Part shown: positions 1 to 10,937 of the stretch, piece by piece
Position numbering within the stretch: the stretch's first letter is position 1
Layout: every line of letters starts with the position of its first letter
Origin: Sphaerolaimus hirsutus
Taxonomy: Eukaryota > Nematoda > Chromadorea > Monhysterida > Sphaerolaimidae
Length of the DNA stretch: 64,000 nucleotides
Direction: 5' to 3'
Assembly (NCBI GenBank): GCA_964036195.1
Contig: OZ038451.1
Coordinates: 15,690,529-15,754,528, forward strand
Program-made: the position numbers and the translations under genes
The notes under the pieces: generated by a model
Database searches by the model: none
What the model was told of the DNA's origin: nothing
Seen by the model: only the letters and a program-made list of their open reading frames with translations

Positions 1-150
1 TAAAAGTGCGCGCTTGCGCGCAAAATTTTGCATTTTACCTAGTGCTTGAGTACCAAAAATTTAAAATTGGTACGGGTGCTGCGATTTTTTTTTAAAAAAA
101 TCGGAATTTTTTAAAAAAAATCGCTTAAAAAAAATCGCTTGCCAACCCTA
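1..150. mobile_element. Truncated TAGGGTT-family hAT-like MITE (one end)
   Basis: The window opens inside a copy of the family that is complete at 49,269-49,853. It shares the GCGCGCTTGCGCGCAAAATTT palindromic patch, the 'tagtgcttgagtacc' stretch (inverted relative to the complete copy), poly-A/T arms and the terminal CCAACCCTA, which ends at 150. The other end and its duplication lie outside the window. No coding capacity is seen. Confidence 0.6.
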
Positions 151-1355
151 CTGCCGTCTGTTGGCCAAATGAATGGTGTGTATTGTTGAATTTATGAACA
201 AAACGAAATGTTGGCACCGTGCCAGCTCACGACTGTGCGCATTAAGTGAAATGTAAAAAAGCAAGAAAAAATCGCGGAAGGCATTGTGTGCGCATTCACT
301 ATATATGCATGAGGAGGGCAGTTGTCTACTGTGGGGGTTGACATAATTACCCACCCTATGTATGAGTTTCACCCCTCAGTGGCCAATATTTAATGTTTGA
401 TTCACCATTGAACCAAAAAAATCAAAGGGATAACGAGATTTTTCCAGGAGTGTAAATATTTACACAGAGAAAAAAACGTTTAAAAATAAAAAAAGCGGAG
501 TCATGTACAAGTGACAAACGTTTTTTCCTGAAACAATTTTTATTTTATTCACGATGACGTCATGATGTAGTGTTACATTCAGAAAAATGCATAGCGTGCA
601 GTCCGCGGAGTATACTGACTAGCAAAACAGGAAAACAAGCGCTGATGCTTATTTCCCGTTATTGCTAAAGTCTAGGAACTAACAAACGGGATTGAATTGA
701 ACGATTGAATGAAAAAGGGCTCTGATAGAACCACAAAAAAATCTGATAAAACAAATAACACGCTTTTGGCGCATGGGCAGTGACACGAGGATCGCGTGTT
801 TGCACTGGCCGCGGCGCCATTTCCGCTGCATGAACTTAAATGCATGGGCAAACGAAATGAATGCGAAACGCTATACTGTGGCGCGTATTGTGCATGTGCT
901 CGGGGTTAAGCACTGCATCAAGCCGTAGCTTTCCATGGTTCACAGATTTTCATGGGATCCTGCTAACTGGTTGCACTGAAAATATGAGCCTATTCTTTGT
1001 GTCCTGCGGACGCGGTGTATGTAGATACCTAGATGTGTATTCATTTGTGTGGATGTAAATGTATGTATATATTTATGTATGAATACATATGTATAAACTG
1101 CAAAAATTGAATTTTTTAAATAATTTATTATATTAGTTTTGTCCGCTCCATTCCCCTCACAAATTCTGATCTTTCCATGGTCTATGATAAATGACAATGG
1201 GATGTTGGTTTGTTCCAGAATTTGTGCGCAAACCGTTGTAGGGTTCGCAGAATTTTGAAACATACATTTTTTGGAATTTAAAAACTGCCAGAACAGATGA
1301 ATTTATTTATAAAATCGCAGGCAAAATCTTTGATACAGTTAGTTCTTCCCCTGGA
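151..1355. other. Gene-free stretch
   Basis: Mixed-composition DNA with no ORF that has codon-like character, convincing splice signals or homology that I recognise. Small ORFs on both strands (about 60-107 codons) overlap each other and look like chance. No terminal inverted repeats were found here. Confidence 0.5.
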
Positions 1356-2108
1356 TACCGTAAATCCTCGAATAAGTCCCCAGGTGAGTTATTTTTTCCT
1401 CAGAATTTTTTGAGGGGGGCTTATTCGAGGGGGGCGGGAGTTATTTTTTTCGTCTGAAGACTGAGTAAAAAGTGTAATCAATATATCATCTGAATGGGGT
1501 TAAGTAGGTTACATAAACGTGTAAACCAGAGTAATAATACCATAATTCATGCAATGAAACCAATGCTAGTGTGCGCGAACTGCAAAATAATGCATACTTT
1601 TAATGAACATATACATACATACGTTCAGTGGCGTAGCCAGGATTTTTGAGCGGGGGGGGCGGATTGTTTACGGAACCCCGCGAACGGGGGGGGCGGCGCC
1701 CCCCCCCCCCTAAAATTTGACCTATGTAGTAGGGGAATGGCGCCATGGCGCTGGCGCCATTCGTAGGCGCCGCGCCATGGCGCCATTGGCGTTGGCATAG
1801 GCGCCACAGACCGCTGTATATGTATGTATTTTACATATGTATACAGCGAAAATGAACATTTGAGTGCATTTTCAACGAGCTTGAGGCCGTTGCGACCTGC
1901 AAAGAGAAATAGCCTTTGGTGTTACGCTTTATTGCGCCCTTGCGCGCAAAATTTTTGAAAAAAGGCCTCAAAATCGCTGCACCAGAACACATTTCACGAC
2001 ATTGCTCACGTCTCACCCGGGAAGGGGGGGGCGGCCGCCCCCCCGCCCCCCCCCCCCGCTTACAGGGGGAGTTATTCGAGGGGGGGATTTTTTCGAGGAT
2101 TTACGGTT
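1356..2108. mobile_element. TA-target MITE with CCGTAAATCCTCGAA ends, carrying a nested insertion
   Basis: The left end reads TACCGTAAATCCTCGAATAAG and the right end is its inverse, ending GGATTTACGG at 2106. G- or C-rich tracts lie just inside both ends, as in the other members of this family (5411, 6039, 53567, 55944 and others). A TA is present at the left boundary but the right one has mutated to TT. About 430 bp from 1626 belong to a different, inserted family. Non-coding. Confidence 0.65.
1626..2052. mobile_element. CAGTGGCGTAGCCAGG-type hAT-like MITE, nested and incomplete
   Basis: It starts CAGTGGCGTAGCCAGGATTT followed by a G tract, like the complete copies at 3663 and 58,933. It shares their internal blocks: GGCGCC-rich core, 'tatacagcg', 'agtgcatttt', a GCGCCCTTGCGCGCAAAA-like patch and a CCCGGG region before a G/C tract. 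No matching 8-bp duplication (catacgtt) was found at the far end, so the right end is truncated or altered. Confidence 0.5.
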
Positions 2109-2247
2109 GATACATCCATATGAATTCATCCAGACTTCAACGCGACTCCGCGTTTTTATTTATGAAATATTTTTCTTTTTTTTTGTGAAAGTGCATGCAT
2201 AAGTGTCACGCAAATTGGACAGACATTACAGCTATTGCTAGATGCAA

Positions 2248-2314
2248 GTGTAGTAGTTGATTGAACTTACTACACAATTTTGGTAGTACGTTCAATCAAC
2301 TATTTACTACACTA
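2248..2314. repeat. Short perfect-stem palindrome
   Basis: Two arms built on TAGTAGTTGATTGAAC and its complement flank about 20 bases, giving a fold-back of roughly 65 bp. Nothing else is seen in the surrounding 500 bp. It is probably a tiny foldback transposon remnant. Confidence 0.45.
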
Positions 2315-2618
2315 GTATGCAGAAAAGGAAGCTGCGACACAAATCAAAATAACCTCTCAATCAAAACAATAACAAAAACAACAGATTTTGTATGCGTAAT
2401 TAATGTTCTGTGAGCATGCAAATTTTATGCAAATTACCCAATAAGCATACTCGACATTGGCTATGATTTTTCATACTTTCGAAACCTTGTTTTCTTACAG
2501 TTTCGAAAACTCCTGTTTTAACATCTTTATCATTGAGATATTTGAATGCTATGTGAGAAAGAACATCAAAACAGGTAGAATGCATTGCATAATTATGAAA
2601 ATAGAATACATTTGTGTC

Positions 2619-2680
2619 TAGGGTTAGTAAGCGATTTTTTTAAATCGGGGTCGTTAAAAAAATCGATTTTTCCAACCCTA
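2619..2680. mobile_element. 62-bp minimal hAT-like MITE
   Basis: Ends TAGGGTTAG and CCAACCCTA match the 585-bp element at 49,269. Flanks are tttgtgtc (2611-2618) and ttggtgtc (2681-2688), a 7/8 matching 8-bp TSD. Only about 40 bases of interior remain, so it could move only with proteins supplied elsewhere. Confidence 0.65.
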
Positions 2681-2688
2681 TTGGTGTC

Positions 2689-3654
2689 CTATGAATTGTG
2701 TGACAAACAAATTAGACTTACTGTGACGAGAGTATAGCGTTATATAGCCCAAGTGATAAATGGTTGGCAATAAGTTTGCAAATATCGAATATTGTCATGA
2801 TGAGAAGTTTGGGGAAAATATAAAGTATTGAATCGCCTAACTATTTATATTTATAAGATTGTCGATTGTAGGGATGGCCGTTGTTATTTTCACAAAAATT
2901 AACAGAAAAAATGCAAGCATCGAAACGGTAAAAAAATTCCTCAGCCGAAATTGAATTTGTGCATGGAGTAGTCCTTTAATAATGTTTTTTTTGAGGGGTA
3001 ATTTACATTGACAGTGTGTTTCACACTGTAAGTATTTTTGTTGGTAGCACCTTGGCTGGATATCTTAAACTACACTAAGATATAATAGCTAATAATTCCA
3101 CAAAATGAAAGCAACGAAATTGATCTATTGCGTGCAAATTTTTTTTCTCAATTTTTCAATTTAATCTGGTTTTCAATATCCATGAGTATATTGAGAAAAT
3201 TGCGGTAAGTGAGCAGTCTATATGGTTTTATTTAATGCTATTCTAATCATGTAAATTAGCTGGGCATTTGATGACTGCCCAGCTAATTTATGACGGCAGT
3301 AGACACATTTTGACTAATTGTCAGCTCCTATGTACTTATTCATGTATTTGCCCCATAACTACGTTTTTTGGAATAATGGTCAAAATGTTTCAATTTCAAA
3401 ACGTCATCGTTCCAACCCTATGCTTTTGCATGCTAATCGTGAACTTTATGTTATTGTTAGGTATATTGAAATCGGTTTTCACTATACCATGAGTACGAGA
3501 AAAGCTGTTGAAATTAAATATTACAGTGAATTGTTACCCACCACGCTGCTGCATTTACGTGTTAAGACCAATTCGAATACATAGTACATGGTAAATACAA
3601 CTGAATGCGGCTAACATTGTCATGAACTGACAAGAGCTGAAATGAATATACATA
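2689..3654. other. Gene-free AT-rich stretch
   Basis: AT-rich sequence with a local inverted repeat around 3250-3295 (AGCTGGGCA / TGCCCAGCT). The ORFs at 3268-3584 overlap in two frames and show no recognisable domain or splice context. I see no gene. Confidence 0.45.
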
Positions 3655-3662
3655 TGCGAACA

Positions 3663-4035
3663 CAGGGACGTAGTCAGGATTTTTGAGCGGGGGGGGGGGG
3701 GGTGGCGGATAGTATACGGAGCCCGGAGAATGGGGAGGGGCCATTCGTTGGCGCCACGCCATGGCGCCACTGACGTTGGCAGTGGCGCAAAAACAGCTGT
3801 ATATGTCTGTAATGGCATATAAATACAGCGACATGGACAGGAATTCAGTGCATTTTGGCTGGCTTTGAGGCTGCGGTGACTGGTCAGCCGAAAAAATCTG
3901 TTGCGTGAAGGACAAATGCGCGCTTGTGCGCAAAAAGTTCCCAAACTGTTGACAATTTTTTTTTCTGGAAGTGCCATTTCTGGCGCATTTTTTGGTCCGG
4001 CCCGGGAATCCCCCCCCCCCCCCCTGGCTTCCTTG
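3663..4035. mobile_element. CAGGGACGTAGTCAGG hAT-like MITE with 8-bp TSD
   Basis: The element starts CAGGGACGTAGTCAGGATTT and ends CCTGGCTTCCTTG. It is flanked on both sides by tgcgaaca (3655-3662 and 4036-4043), the 8-bp duplication typical of hAT transposases. Internal blocks match the copies at 1626 and 58,933. The G and C tracts next to the ends make spurious glycine- and proline-rich ORFs. Confidence 0.85.
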
Positions 4036-4043
4036 TGCGAACA

Positions 4044-4600
4044 TGTTAGTTTTCATAAATTTTAGTTTTATTTATGGCTCATGCAAACAGGATAACAGGA
4101 AAAAGGTACACACTTTTATAGAAATTAATATTCACATAAATAAAGCATCGAACATGTCGATCAAGAGCGAATGCACTCAAATTTAACACGCTTAAATTGC
4201 CCCCTCTCATCACAGGGAAATGCCGGCGACTTTCTACATTTGGCGCGGCAACGTCTAGACGCCACGCGGGCGGCGCGGCCGGGCGCCACTGAAACGTCCC
4301 GTTTGACGCCAGTGGAAACCGTTAGCTCATTTTGGTTTCGGGCTAACGTTTTGTGCTGTGCGCTGCATTTGCGGCTGCAGTTTATTGCCACTGTTTTGGT
4401 GATTTAGGGGCTGCACATTATGCGCTAATGGGGTGAACGTTGGCATTGGTTCAAGTTGTGGACTGCCGCATGCAGACAGACTAACGGCGTGCATAAATAC
4501 TTCTAGTTTCATGTGAATATTTGTGAAGTAGTGCACTGCACTACGTATACTTTATTGGAAAATGTACTGCCTTCAAAATGTTGCAAAAGTGCCTGGGCGT
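4044..4600. other. Gene-free stretch with a GC-rich patch
   Basis: The first part is AT-rich. A GC-rich patch at about 4215-4330 makes overlapping ORFs of 76-78 codons on opposite strands. Neither shows a domain, so I treat both as chance. Confidence 0.4.
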
Positions 4601-4608
4601 GTAAAAAG

Positions 4609-4829
4609 TAGGGTTAAAAAAAATTTTTACGGAAAACGGAAACGTAAAAATTTTTCACTTTACGGAAAATGGAAAGGTAAAACAAAATTTCTGCCGGAAA
4701 ACGGAAAGGTAAAAAAAATTTTGGCTGCCGGAAAACGGAAAGGTAAATAATTTTCAGCTGCCAGAAAACGGAAAGGTAAAAAAAATTTCCTGCGGAAACG
4801 GAAAACGAAAACGGAAATTTGACACCCTA
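4609..4829. mobile_element. TAGGGTT hAT-like MITE with internal short tandem repeats
   Basis: Ends TAGGGTTAAA and GACACCCTA sit between two copies of gtaaaaag (4601-4608 and 4830-4837), a perfect 8-bp TSD. The interior is an array of degenerate units of the type GGAAAACGGAAAGGTAAAA, about 30-45 bp each. A 62-codon Lys-rich ORF over the array is an artefact of the repeat. Confidence 0.85.
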
Positions 4830-4837
4830 GTAAAAAG

Positions 4838-5410
4838 TAAAAAGTGTTCCATTAATTTAGCTCCTCCGTGTGGCTACGCTACTGTGATCCTGAAAATTCA
4901 TGCACGGCTGCGACCGAATAAAGGTTGCTAGAAAGGGCATAAACTTTGAGAAATGTGAAACAGAAATCTCATTACTTCACTGGGCTTGCAGTTTGCACTC
5001 CTAATCGGCGTGCATGCAATCAAATGCTTCAACTTCTGCCGAGTGATATTCCCTTGGTATTTGTCTTTATATACATTAACAGGTGGGGTAAAGATGTTAT
5101 TATATAGAAGTTAGGAAGAGCGAACTAAATATTATACAGTTCCATATAAATATACGATGGATGAAATGAGGTTGAACCGATACCGTAACTTTCGCAATAG
5201 TGAATTTTTTGTGGAATAGCCCCCTCGCATAATGTTTGGCACCCTAATTCGGATTGGCAAGTGTGTTTTTTAAACTTTCTTTTTTCAAACTCAAGGTTGA
5301 TGTCCATATTTCAAAACAAACCGCAGCCAAAACTTTTACGTATGCACCAGGTATTTAAAGAATTGCAATGTGCTGCTCATTATTTAGTTAACAGCCGGGA
5401 TTTTTCAAAC
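4838..5410. other. Gene-free stretch
   Basis: AT-rich DNA without recognisable coding, repeat or splice signals. Small ORFs (60 codons at 5125-5307, minus) have no support. Confidence 0.4.
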
Positions 5411-5811
5411 TACCGTATTACCTCGAAATACCCCCATGGGGGTTTATTATTTCGCCAGCAAAATTTGAGGGGGGGTTTATTCGAGGGTTTTTTTTATTAT
5501 TTCGTCAGAAATTTTCGTGAAATTCACAGTAAAGAATACGCTTTTTCATACACAAAAACGGCAATAAACGTGAGAAAGTAGGTCATATTTGGGCTATAGG
5601 TGTACATCTGTACACAAATGAGCGTAAAAGTGTCACTGCAATCCAAATTAGTAGTAATAAATACATCATGTACATTGCATACACGATGTCCATCAATCAG
5701 GAGGGGGGGTATTTCGAGAGGGGTTATCATTTCCCCATCCCATTTTAAGGGGTGGTTAATTCGAGGGGGGGGGGGTTAATTCAAGGGGGGATAATTCGAG
5801 GTAATACGGTA
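5411..5811. mobile_element. TA-target MITE, CCGTATTACCTCGAA ends
   Basis: Perfect terminal inverted repeats CCGTATTACCTCGAA (5413 onward) and TTCGAGGTAATACGG (ending 5809), with TA on both sides. C-rich arms lie inside the left end and G-rich arms inside the right end. The TA duplication points to a Tc1/mariner-like mobilising enzyme. Non-coding. Confidence 0.8.
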
Positions 5812-6038
5812 ATAAACCAGCTTTGAGCATTTGAATTTCCCGGAATAAGGTGGCCGCCAACTACAGCTAAATGAGATCCAAATATTGATTCTAGTAAACT
5901 GACATTTGTTATTTATCATTTCGAAAGCTTGTAAACTCGGCTGTAAGTTAATGTATAATAGGCCCAACGTCACACACAATAACCTTGAAGGTTGCCTATC
6001 GGCACGTAACATCTAAATATAAAATCGGTCACTCCGTA

Positions 6039-6312
6039 TACCGTATTTCCTCGAAATACCCCCCTCGAAATACCCCCCCTCGAAATACCCCCCCTCAAAA
6101 TGCGCACTATGAATTTGTGGTCGGGAAATGCATAACAGACGTTCAAAACACTTACTGTGTTACGTTAGAACATCGTTTATACCATCTACATCCTTATGTA
6201 AGGCTTTAAAAACTTATAAATGTTGGTTATTGTTGCATTTTTCACGTTTTCTCTCAAAAATGTTGACCCTGAAAAAATAAACCCCCCGGGGGTAATTCGA
6301 GGAAACCCGGTA
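6039..6312. mobile_element. TA-target MITE, CCGTATTTCCTCGAA ends
   Basis: Left end CCGTATTTCCTCGAAATACC with a triplicated 'ctcgaaatacccccc' unit. Right end TTCGAGGAAACCCGG. TA flanks both sides. Confidence 0.7.
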
Positions 6313-6497
6313 AATAGCAAAACAACTCGGCCAACCGTGCATTACCGCAAATGGTAAAAGCATTTGCAAAGCGTTTTTATCAGCTAATATCTTTTGGCGT
6401 TCATTCGAGCGTGTTGCAATTCCTCAAGCGTGTCTCTCTAAACGAGCGCTTTGTTTTTTTCAGTGGTACAGTGGTTGCTTTTACTCCCGGTACAGTG

Positions 6498-6936
6498 TGG
6501 GGTTAGAACGGGATTCCGATCCCGAATCCCGATAATTTCTGGGATCCGGCGGTCCCGATCCCGATCCCGAAATGTAAAAATCCCAATCCAGGAAATTTAT
6601 CAAATTTCCCGAAAAACTTACCCAATCTGGATCCCGATCCCCGAAAATTTCCAAAAGTGAAAGAAATCAATTTTTTGCACAGAGAAATGTGAGCCAAAAT
6701 ATCCAGTGTGCCTTTCAATTCCGTTTCTTTCGAATTCAAGTGTGTTTTTATAACTTTTTGTGGTAAATTAGAGAATAACCCTCTATACTTGAACTCTGGC
6801 CAAAATTCTGAGCCCGTGACAACGATCCCGATCCGGAAAACTCAAAAAACCAATCCCGATTAAGTGACCTCAATCACGATCACAAGAATTCAAAATACCG
6901 ATCCCGATCCCTAAAGTCAATCCCGTTTGAACCCCA
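6498..6936. mobile_element. TGGGGTT hAT-like MITE with 8-bp TSD
   Basis: Ends TGGGGTTAGAACGGG and CCCGTTTGAACCCCA lie between two perfect copies of gtacagtg (6490-6497, 6937-6944). The interior is rich in ATCCCGATCCCG units. It is related by its ends and interior style to the element at 44,618-46,848. Confidence 0.85.
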
Positions 6937-6944
6937 GTACAGTG

Positions 6945-7360
6945 ACGTGGGTGCCTCCTGGAGTGAGCATTCGATTAGTGAGGCGCCAGATATTAACGCT
7001 CGCCTTTCGTTCTGATTGAGTTTAGGCTAGGCTTACTTAATCAGGGGCCGACAAAGATTTTGACCCTCCCGGGGTTCATGTGGATAGGAAATAGCTAATC
7101 CGGACGGATAGACTGCTGAACAATTTTCTGGGGTAAATTGATGGGAGGGGGGCGGGGTTCATTTAGGTAGATAGATACACCTGTTCTCCAAATTTTATCC
7201 CTAGGTATTTGCATATTTATCTGTTGTTTCTTCTAAACAATCGATGCAGCAAAATGCATTTCACTTTGTATCTGCGTCATTGCACCGTGAGTGATGACCA
7301 ACCTTTCTACCTGCAGCAGGGGACTCGTATCCATGATTGCCTTCTGGGGGCACTCCCAGA
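6945..7360. other. Gene-free stretch
   Basis: No supported gene. Contains the 85-codon ORF start at 7209 that runs into the next repeat and has no recognisable domain. Confidence 0.4.
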
Positions 7361-7492
7361 CCCTGTAAAATGTCAAATGACATGCAAAATGTCAAAAAGC
7401 GATAAAATGTATTGTAAAATGGCAAATGAGTTTGCCATTTTACAGGACATGTTACATGATTTTTGACACCTTGCTAGAAATTTGATATTTTA
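7361..7492. repeat. CTGTAAAATGTC inverted-repeat element
   Basis: Begins CCTGTAAAATGTC and ends ATTTTACAGG, with several internal copies of TGTAAAATG/ATTTTACA. Related fragments occur near 13,972-14,110, 45,944-46,015 and 47,370-47,470. No duplication was identified. Non-coding. Confidence 0.45.
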
Positions 7493-8249
7493 CAGGCTTT
7501 GTGAGTGGCACCTGATAGGACGTCTCGCTGTCAGAGTCCATTTTGGCTTCCTTCCAGTTTTACATAATAGAATGGCTTTGGATAATGTTCAGTTGATGGT
7601 TGCTTGAACACAAATGGTATGCAGCTAATTATGTAAATAAACAAGTTAGATAAAAACTAGGAAATCTTAACATAGTCTTGTTATTATATCAGTAAGCCAG
7701 TGGCATTTCAAAATAGTTTGAACTGTAGATTTATTTCTGTAGATAAATAAATATGTTTATTTAAGGATAGGATGACATACAGTTTGGGTATATTGTCTTT
7801 TAAATTGAAACCACTCTTCATATTTTAGAGCAATGTCACATGAACAATATATTAACTTGTTAGTTATACTTATATTTGATATTGATGGCTTGAGTGATTT
7901 GATGATAAATATCACAAATTGACTCGGAAATTTTATTAATAGCAGCTCACTCGATCATAATTGCAGACTGGGATTGGTAAATATATTGTTTTTAAATCGG
8001 TTTACCAGGTATATTTTAGAATTGCTCGACAATTTTAACAATATAATATTCTTGCGTGGGAGAAACACTCGTGAGAGGATATCTATTTCTTACTACATCG
8101 AAACAGTCATTTATTCAGTGTGTGCACTAAAATTATCTTCGTTGATAAATACAATATTATAGGTATCCTTTCTCTCTACGTTCAGTGCGCAGTTGCACCT
8201 GGCAATTTTATGTGCAATTGCTTTTCATACTTAGGTGTGTACCTGGGGT
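7493..8249. other. Gene-free AT-rich stretch
   Basis: AT-rich, no supported ORF, repeat or RNA gene. Confidence 0.45.
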
Positions 8250-8461
8250 CAGTTCCGCAAGTGGAAAAGTTAAGAGTTAAAATTTAAGGGTTGAGTAAAA
8301 TGACAAATGACAAGTTATGAGTAAAGTTAAGAGTTAAGGGTTGAGTAAAACGACAAATGATTTTACTCAACTCTTAACTTTTAACTTTACTCTTAACTTA
8401 TAATTTATCATTTTACTCAACTCTTAAGTTTCAACTCTTAACTTTTCCACTTGCGGAACAG
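8250..8461. repeat. 212-bp fold-back palindrome
   Basis: Arms begin CAGTTCCGCAAGTGG and end CCACTTGCGGAACAG. Between them runs an array of GTTAAGAGTTAA / GAGTAAAATGACAAATGA units and their inverse, so the whole segment can fold into one hairpin. It is probably a foldback transposon. No clear duplication was found. Confidence 0.6.
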
Positions 8462-9968
8462 GCACCAGCACTAGGTCCCGCATCATACCTAGATCAGGGA
8501 TCTAGTAGGTGGGTTACCCCCAAAACCTCAAACGCTCGGCTCAAGCTATCTATCTATCTATCCCGATGAATTTTTTGGCTATTGTCCCTTGAATAGCTTC
8601 CACCTTCACCCCCCCCCCCCCCAAACGGGACAATCTATCTATCTGGGGCGATTTTTGAGAAATTTTGCTTCTGTTTTCGATAAAAATCGTTACGTTTCCA
8701 ACCTATTTGCCCCCCCCCCCATCACCTTCAAAATGAGTGCTGATCAGGGGTCTTCTTGATTTCGACCCTGAGGTGGGGGGGGTGGATAGATAGCAAATCG
8801 CTCCTCAGGAGGGATAGATAGCTGATTTTTTTTTTTTTGGGGGGGGGGGGTTCGACGGTGTACTATTACGCACAAATACCCATTCCGCACATTTGCCGGT
8901 TACGCACAAAATCGAACCCATCACACACAATTGCCCATTACGCACACGACTGATTATTTGTGCGCAATGGGCATTGTGCGAAACGGGTATTTGTGCGGAA
9001 TCGGTATTTGTGTGTGCTGGGCTTATTACCGAGCATGAATACCCCCCCCCCAAAAAAAAATCGAAAAAATGTAAAAATTCAAAATGCTTATCACTTGACT
9101 TCTCGGAAAACTGCAAAAAAGTTAATTTTCAAGTTTTTGTCAATTTTTCAACTTGTCAAGTGACAAAAAAAACTTGAAAATTGACTTTTTTGGCAGTTTT
9201 CCAAAAAGTCAAGTGATAAGCATTTTGAATTTGTACATTTTTTCTATTTCTGAGATGTGGCTTATCACTTGACTTTTCAGAAAACTGCCGTTGTCACTTG
9301 ACAAGTTGGAAAAGTGACAAAAAACTTGAAAATTGACTTTTTTGGCAGTTTTCTGAGAAATCAAGTGATAAGCATTTTGAATTTTTAAATTTTTTCAATT
9401 TGGGGGGGGGGTTATGCTCAGTAATAAGCCCAGCACGCACAAATACCCATTCCGCACAAATACCCGTTTCACACAATGCCCATTACGCACAAATGATCAG
9501 TCGTGTGCGTAACGGGCAATTGTGCGTTATGGGTTTGATTTTGTGCGTAACAGGCAAATGTGCGGAATGGGTATTTGTGCGTAAGAGGCATGCCCCAGGG
9601 GGTTCGCGGGGGTTTCTATGTACAGACTTTTTCAAGGCGTATAAGTAAGAAAGGGGAAAAAATCGCTAAATGTAGGTGAAAGATGGGTATATAAGCACAT
9701 ATAGTACTAAAATAGCTGAAAATAGGTAGTTAGACATATGACATATGAGGTAGTGATTTTGGGGGAATCTATAAAAGGGTACAAAAAATAGCGATTTTGA
9801 GCGAAAATTGGGGTATGGTTTCTCAAAAATCGCTCCAGATAGGTAGAAAGCTGGCCGATTGGTGGGGGGGTTAGAGGGGGGCCTCCGGGATAGATAGATA
9901 GCTGGGCGGTTTTGAGGGGGTAACCCCCCTCCACCAAACCCCTCCCTTTCCTACCCCTGGTGCTGGCT
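8462..9968. repeat. 1.5-kb composite inverted repeat with GATA-repeat arms
   Basis: The left side (CCAGCACTAGG .. CTATCTATCTATCCCG, 8464-8560) recurs inverted at the right (CGGGATAGATAGATAGC .. CCTGGTGCTGG, about 9890-9966). A further palindrome fills the centre. Several internal starts of the CAGGGGTCTTC type suggest more than one hAT-like insertion has piled up here. Small ORFs over it are by-products of the palindrome. Confidence 0.55.
8866..9588. repeat. Inner 0.7-kb imperfect palindrome
   Basis: The left arm starts TACGCACAAATACCCATTCC and the right arm ends with the inverse. Each arm repeats GCACAAATACCC / GGGCATTGTGCG motifs and then a TCAAGTGATAAGCATTTTGAA block close to the centre (about 9,226). 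It encodes nothing convincing. Confidence 0.6.
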
Positions 9969-10387
9969 GATTTTATGCGACCAAAAATTCATAAAGTCTG
10001 CATCATCACTAGATGCACACCGCCTACACAGATGCCACCTTATGTATATATTTCGAATAACTGTGCTTCAAAGAAGCTACATAGCCGTGTGTCTGCTGCT
10101 ATACTTAAATGACAACTGGAGATATGCCTCTTGAGTCTTGTCACAAAACTGCATCCATGCGTTACTGCGCTAGCTGAGCAGTCATGCATTATGAGTTTCT
10201 CTGTTACATAGCTGGGTGATTAGATAAAATGGGACGTTAGATGAGTGATAAAATTTATGTAAACTTTCCGATCGGGAAGCTCCCTCTGGATTATTCAGTG
10301 AAGTCGGTTACTCTTTTGAGGGTACAGAAAGGAAAAAGACTAGCTAGCAAAAAAACCTACGGAATCTTTTTGCGGCCTTGTGCCATA
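9969..10387. other. Gene-free stretch
   Basis: No supported feature. The 101-codon ORF at 10,241 runs into the neighbouring transposon and has no recognisable domain. Confidence 0.4.
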
Positions 10388-10395
10388 ATGACATC

Positions 10396-10929
10396 CAGGG
10401 TTCTCCTACGGGGGGTGGGGTGGGAGGGGGGCTGCCCCCCCAAATCCGCCACCTATCTATCTATAAAATCGCGGCTTTTGCCTATACACACGTTTATATA
10501 CCTATTTTCAGCCTTCCTATTTTCAGCCTATTTTGGCTACTTTTAAACTGTTTTTAAACGATTTTTCCCCTCTCTGCCTTCTTTACACTGAAAAGCCTAT
10601 ATATATTGCCCCCGCGAGCCCCCCCCAGGGGTATCTTGAATTTTGACCCTTCGAGTGGTTGGATAGATAGCTGAGCGGCTTTAAGGATAGATAGATAGCT
10701 GGAAAAAATTTGGGGGGGGGGTTGTGGTGGTTCGATATATAGGCTATTTCAGTGCGTAGAAGGAAGAAAGGGGGAAAATAGGTAACCCCTCCCCCCAGCC
10801 CCCCCCCCCCATTCGAGACTCCTGGTCCCCCAAGCTCGCCCCAGAAACATTTTCAGCTATCTATCCCTCCGCAGGAGCGATTTGCTATCTATCCAGCCCC
10901 AGCGAGGGCCAAAATCTTGGAGACCCCTG
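10396..10929. mobile_element. CAGGGTTCTCC hAT-like MITE with 8-bp TSD
   Basis: Ends CAGGGTTCTCC and GGAGACCCCTG are flanked by perfect copies of atgacatc (10,388-10,395 and 10,930-10,937). The interior holds TATCTATC/GATAGATA runs and a 'ccccgcgagcccccccaggggt' patch that recurs inverted at about 9,590-9,670, linking it to the neighbouring composite palindrome. Confidence 0.8.
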
Positions 10930-10937
10930 ATGACATC

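Noticed and set aside
3555-4056. 140- and 164-codon minus-strand ORFs
   Set aside because: They run across the hAT-like MITE at 3,663-4,035, including its G/C tracts, and continue into flanking DNA on both sides; two frames are open over the same DNA.
8805-9648. Several 60-103-codon ORFs with repeated CAEWVFVR-like peptides
   Set aside because: Produced by the palindromic GCACAAATACCC repeats, present on both strands in mirror order.
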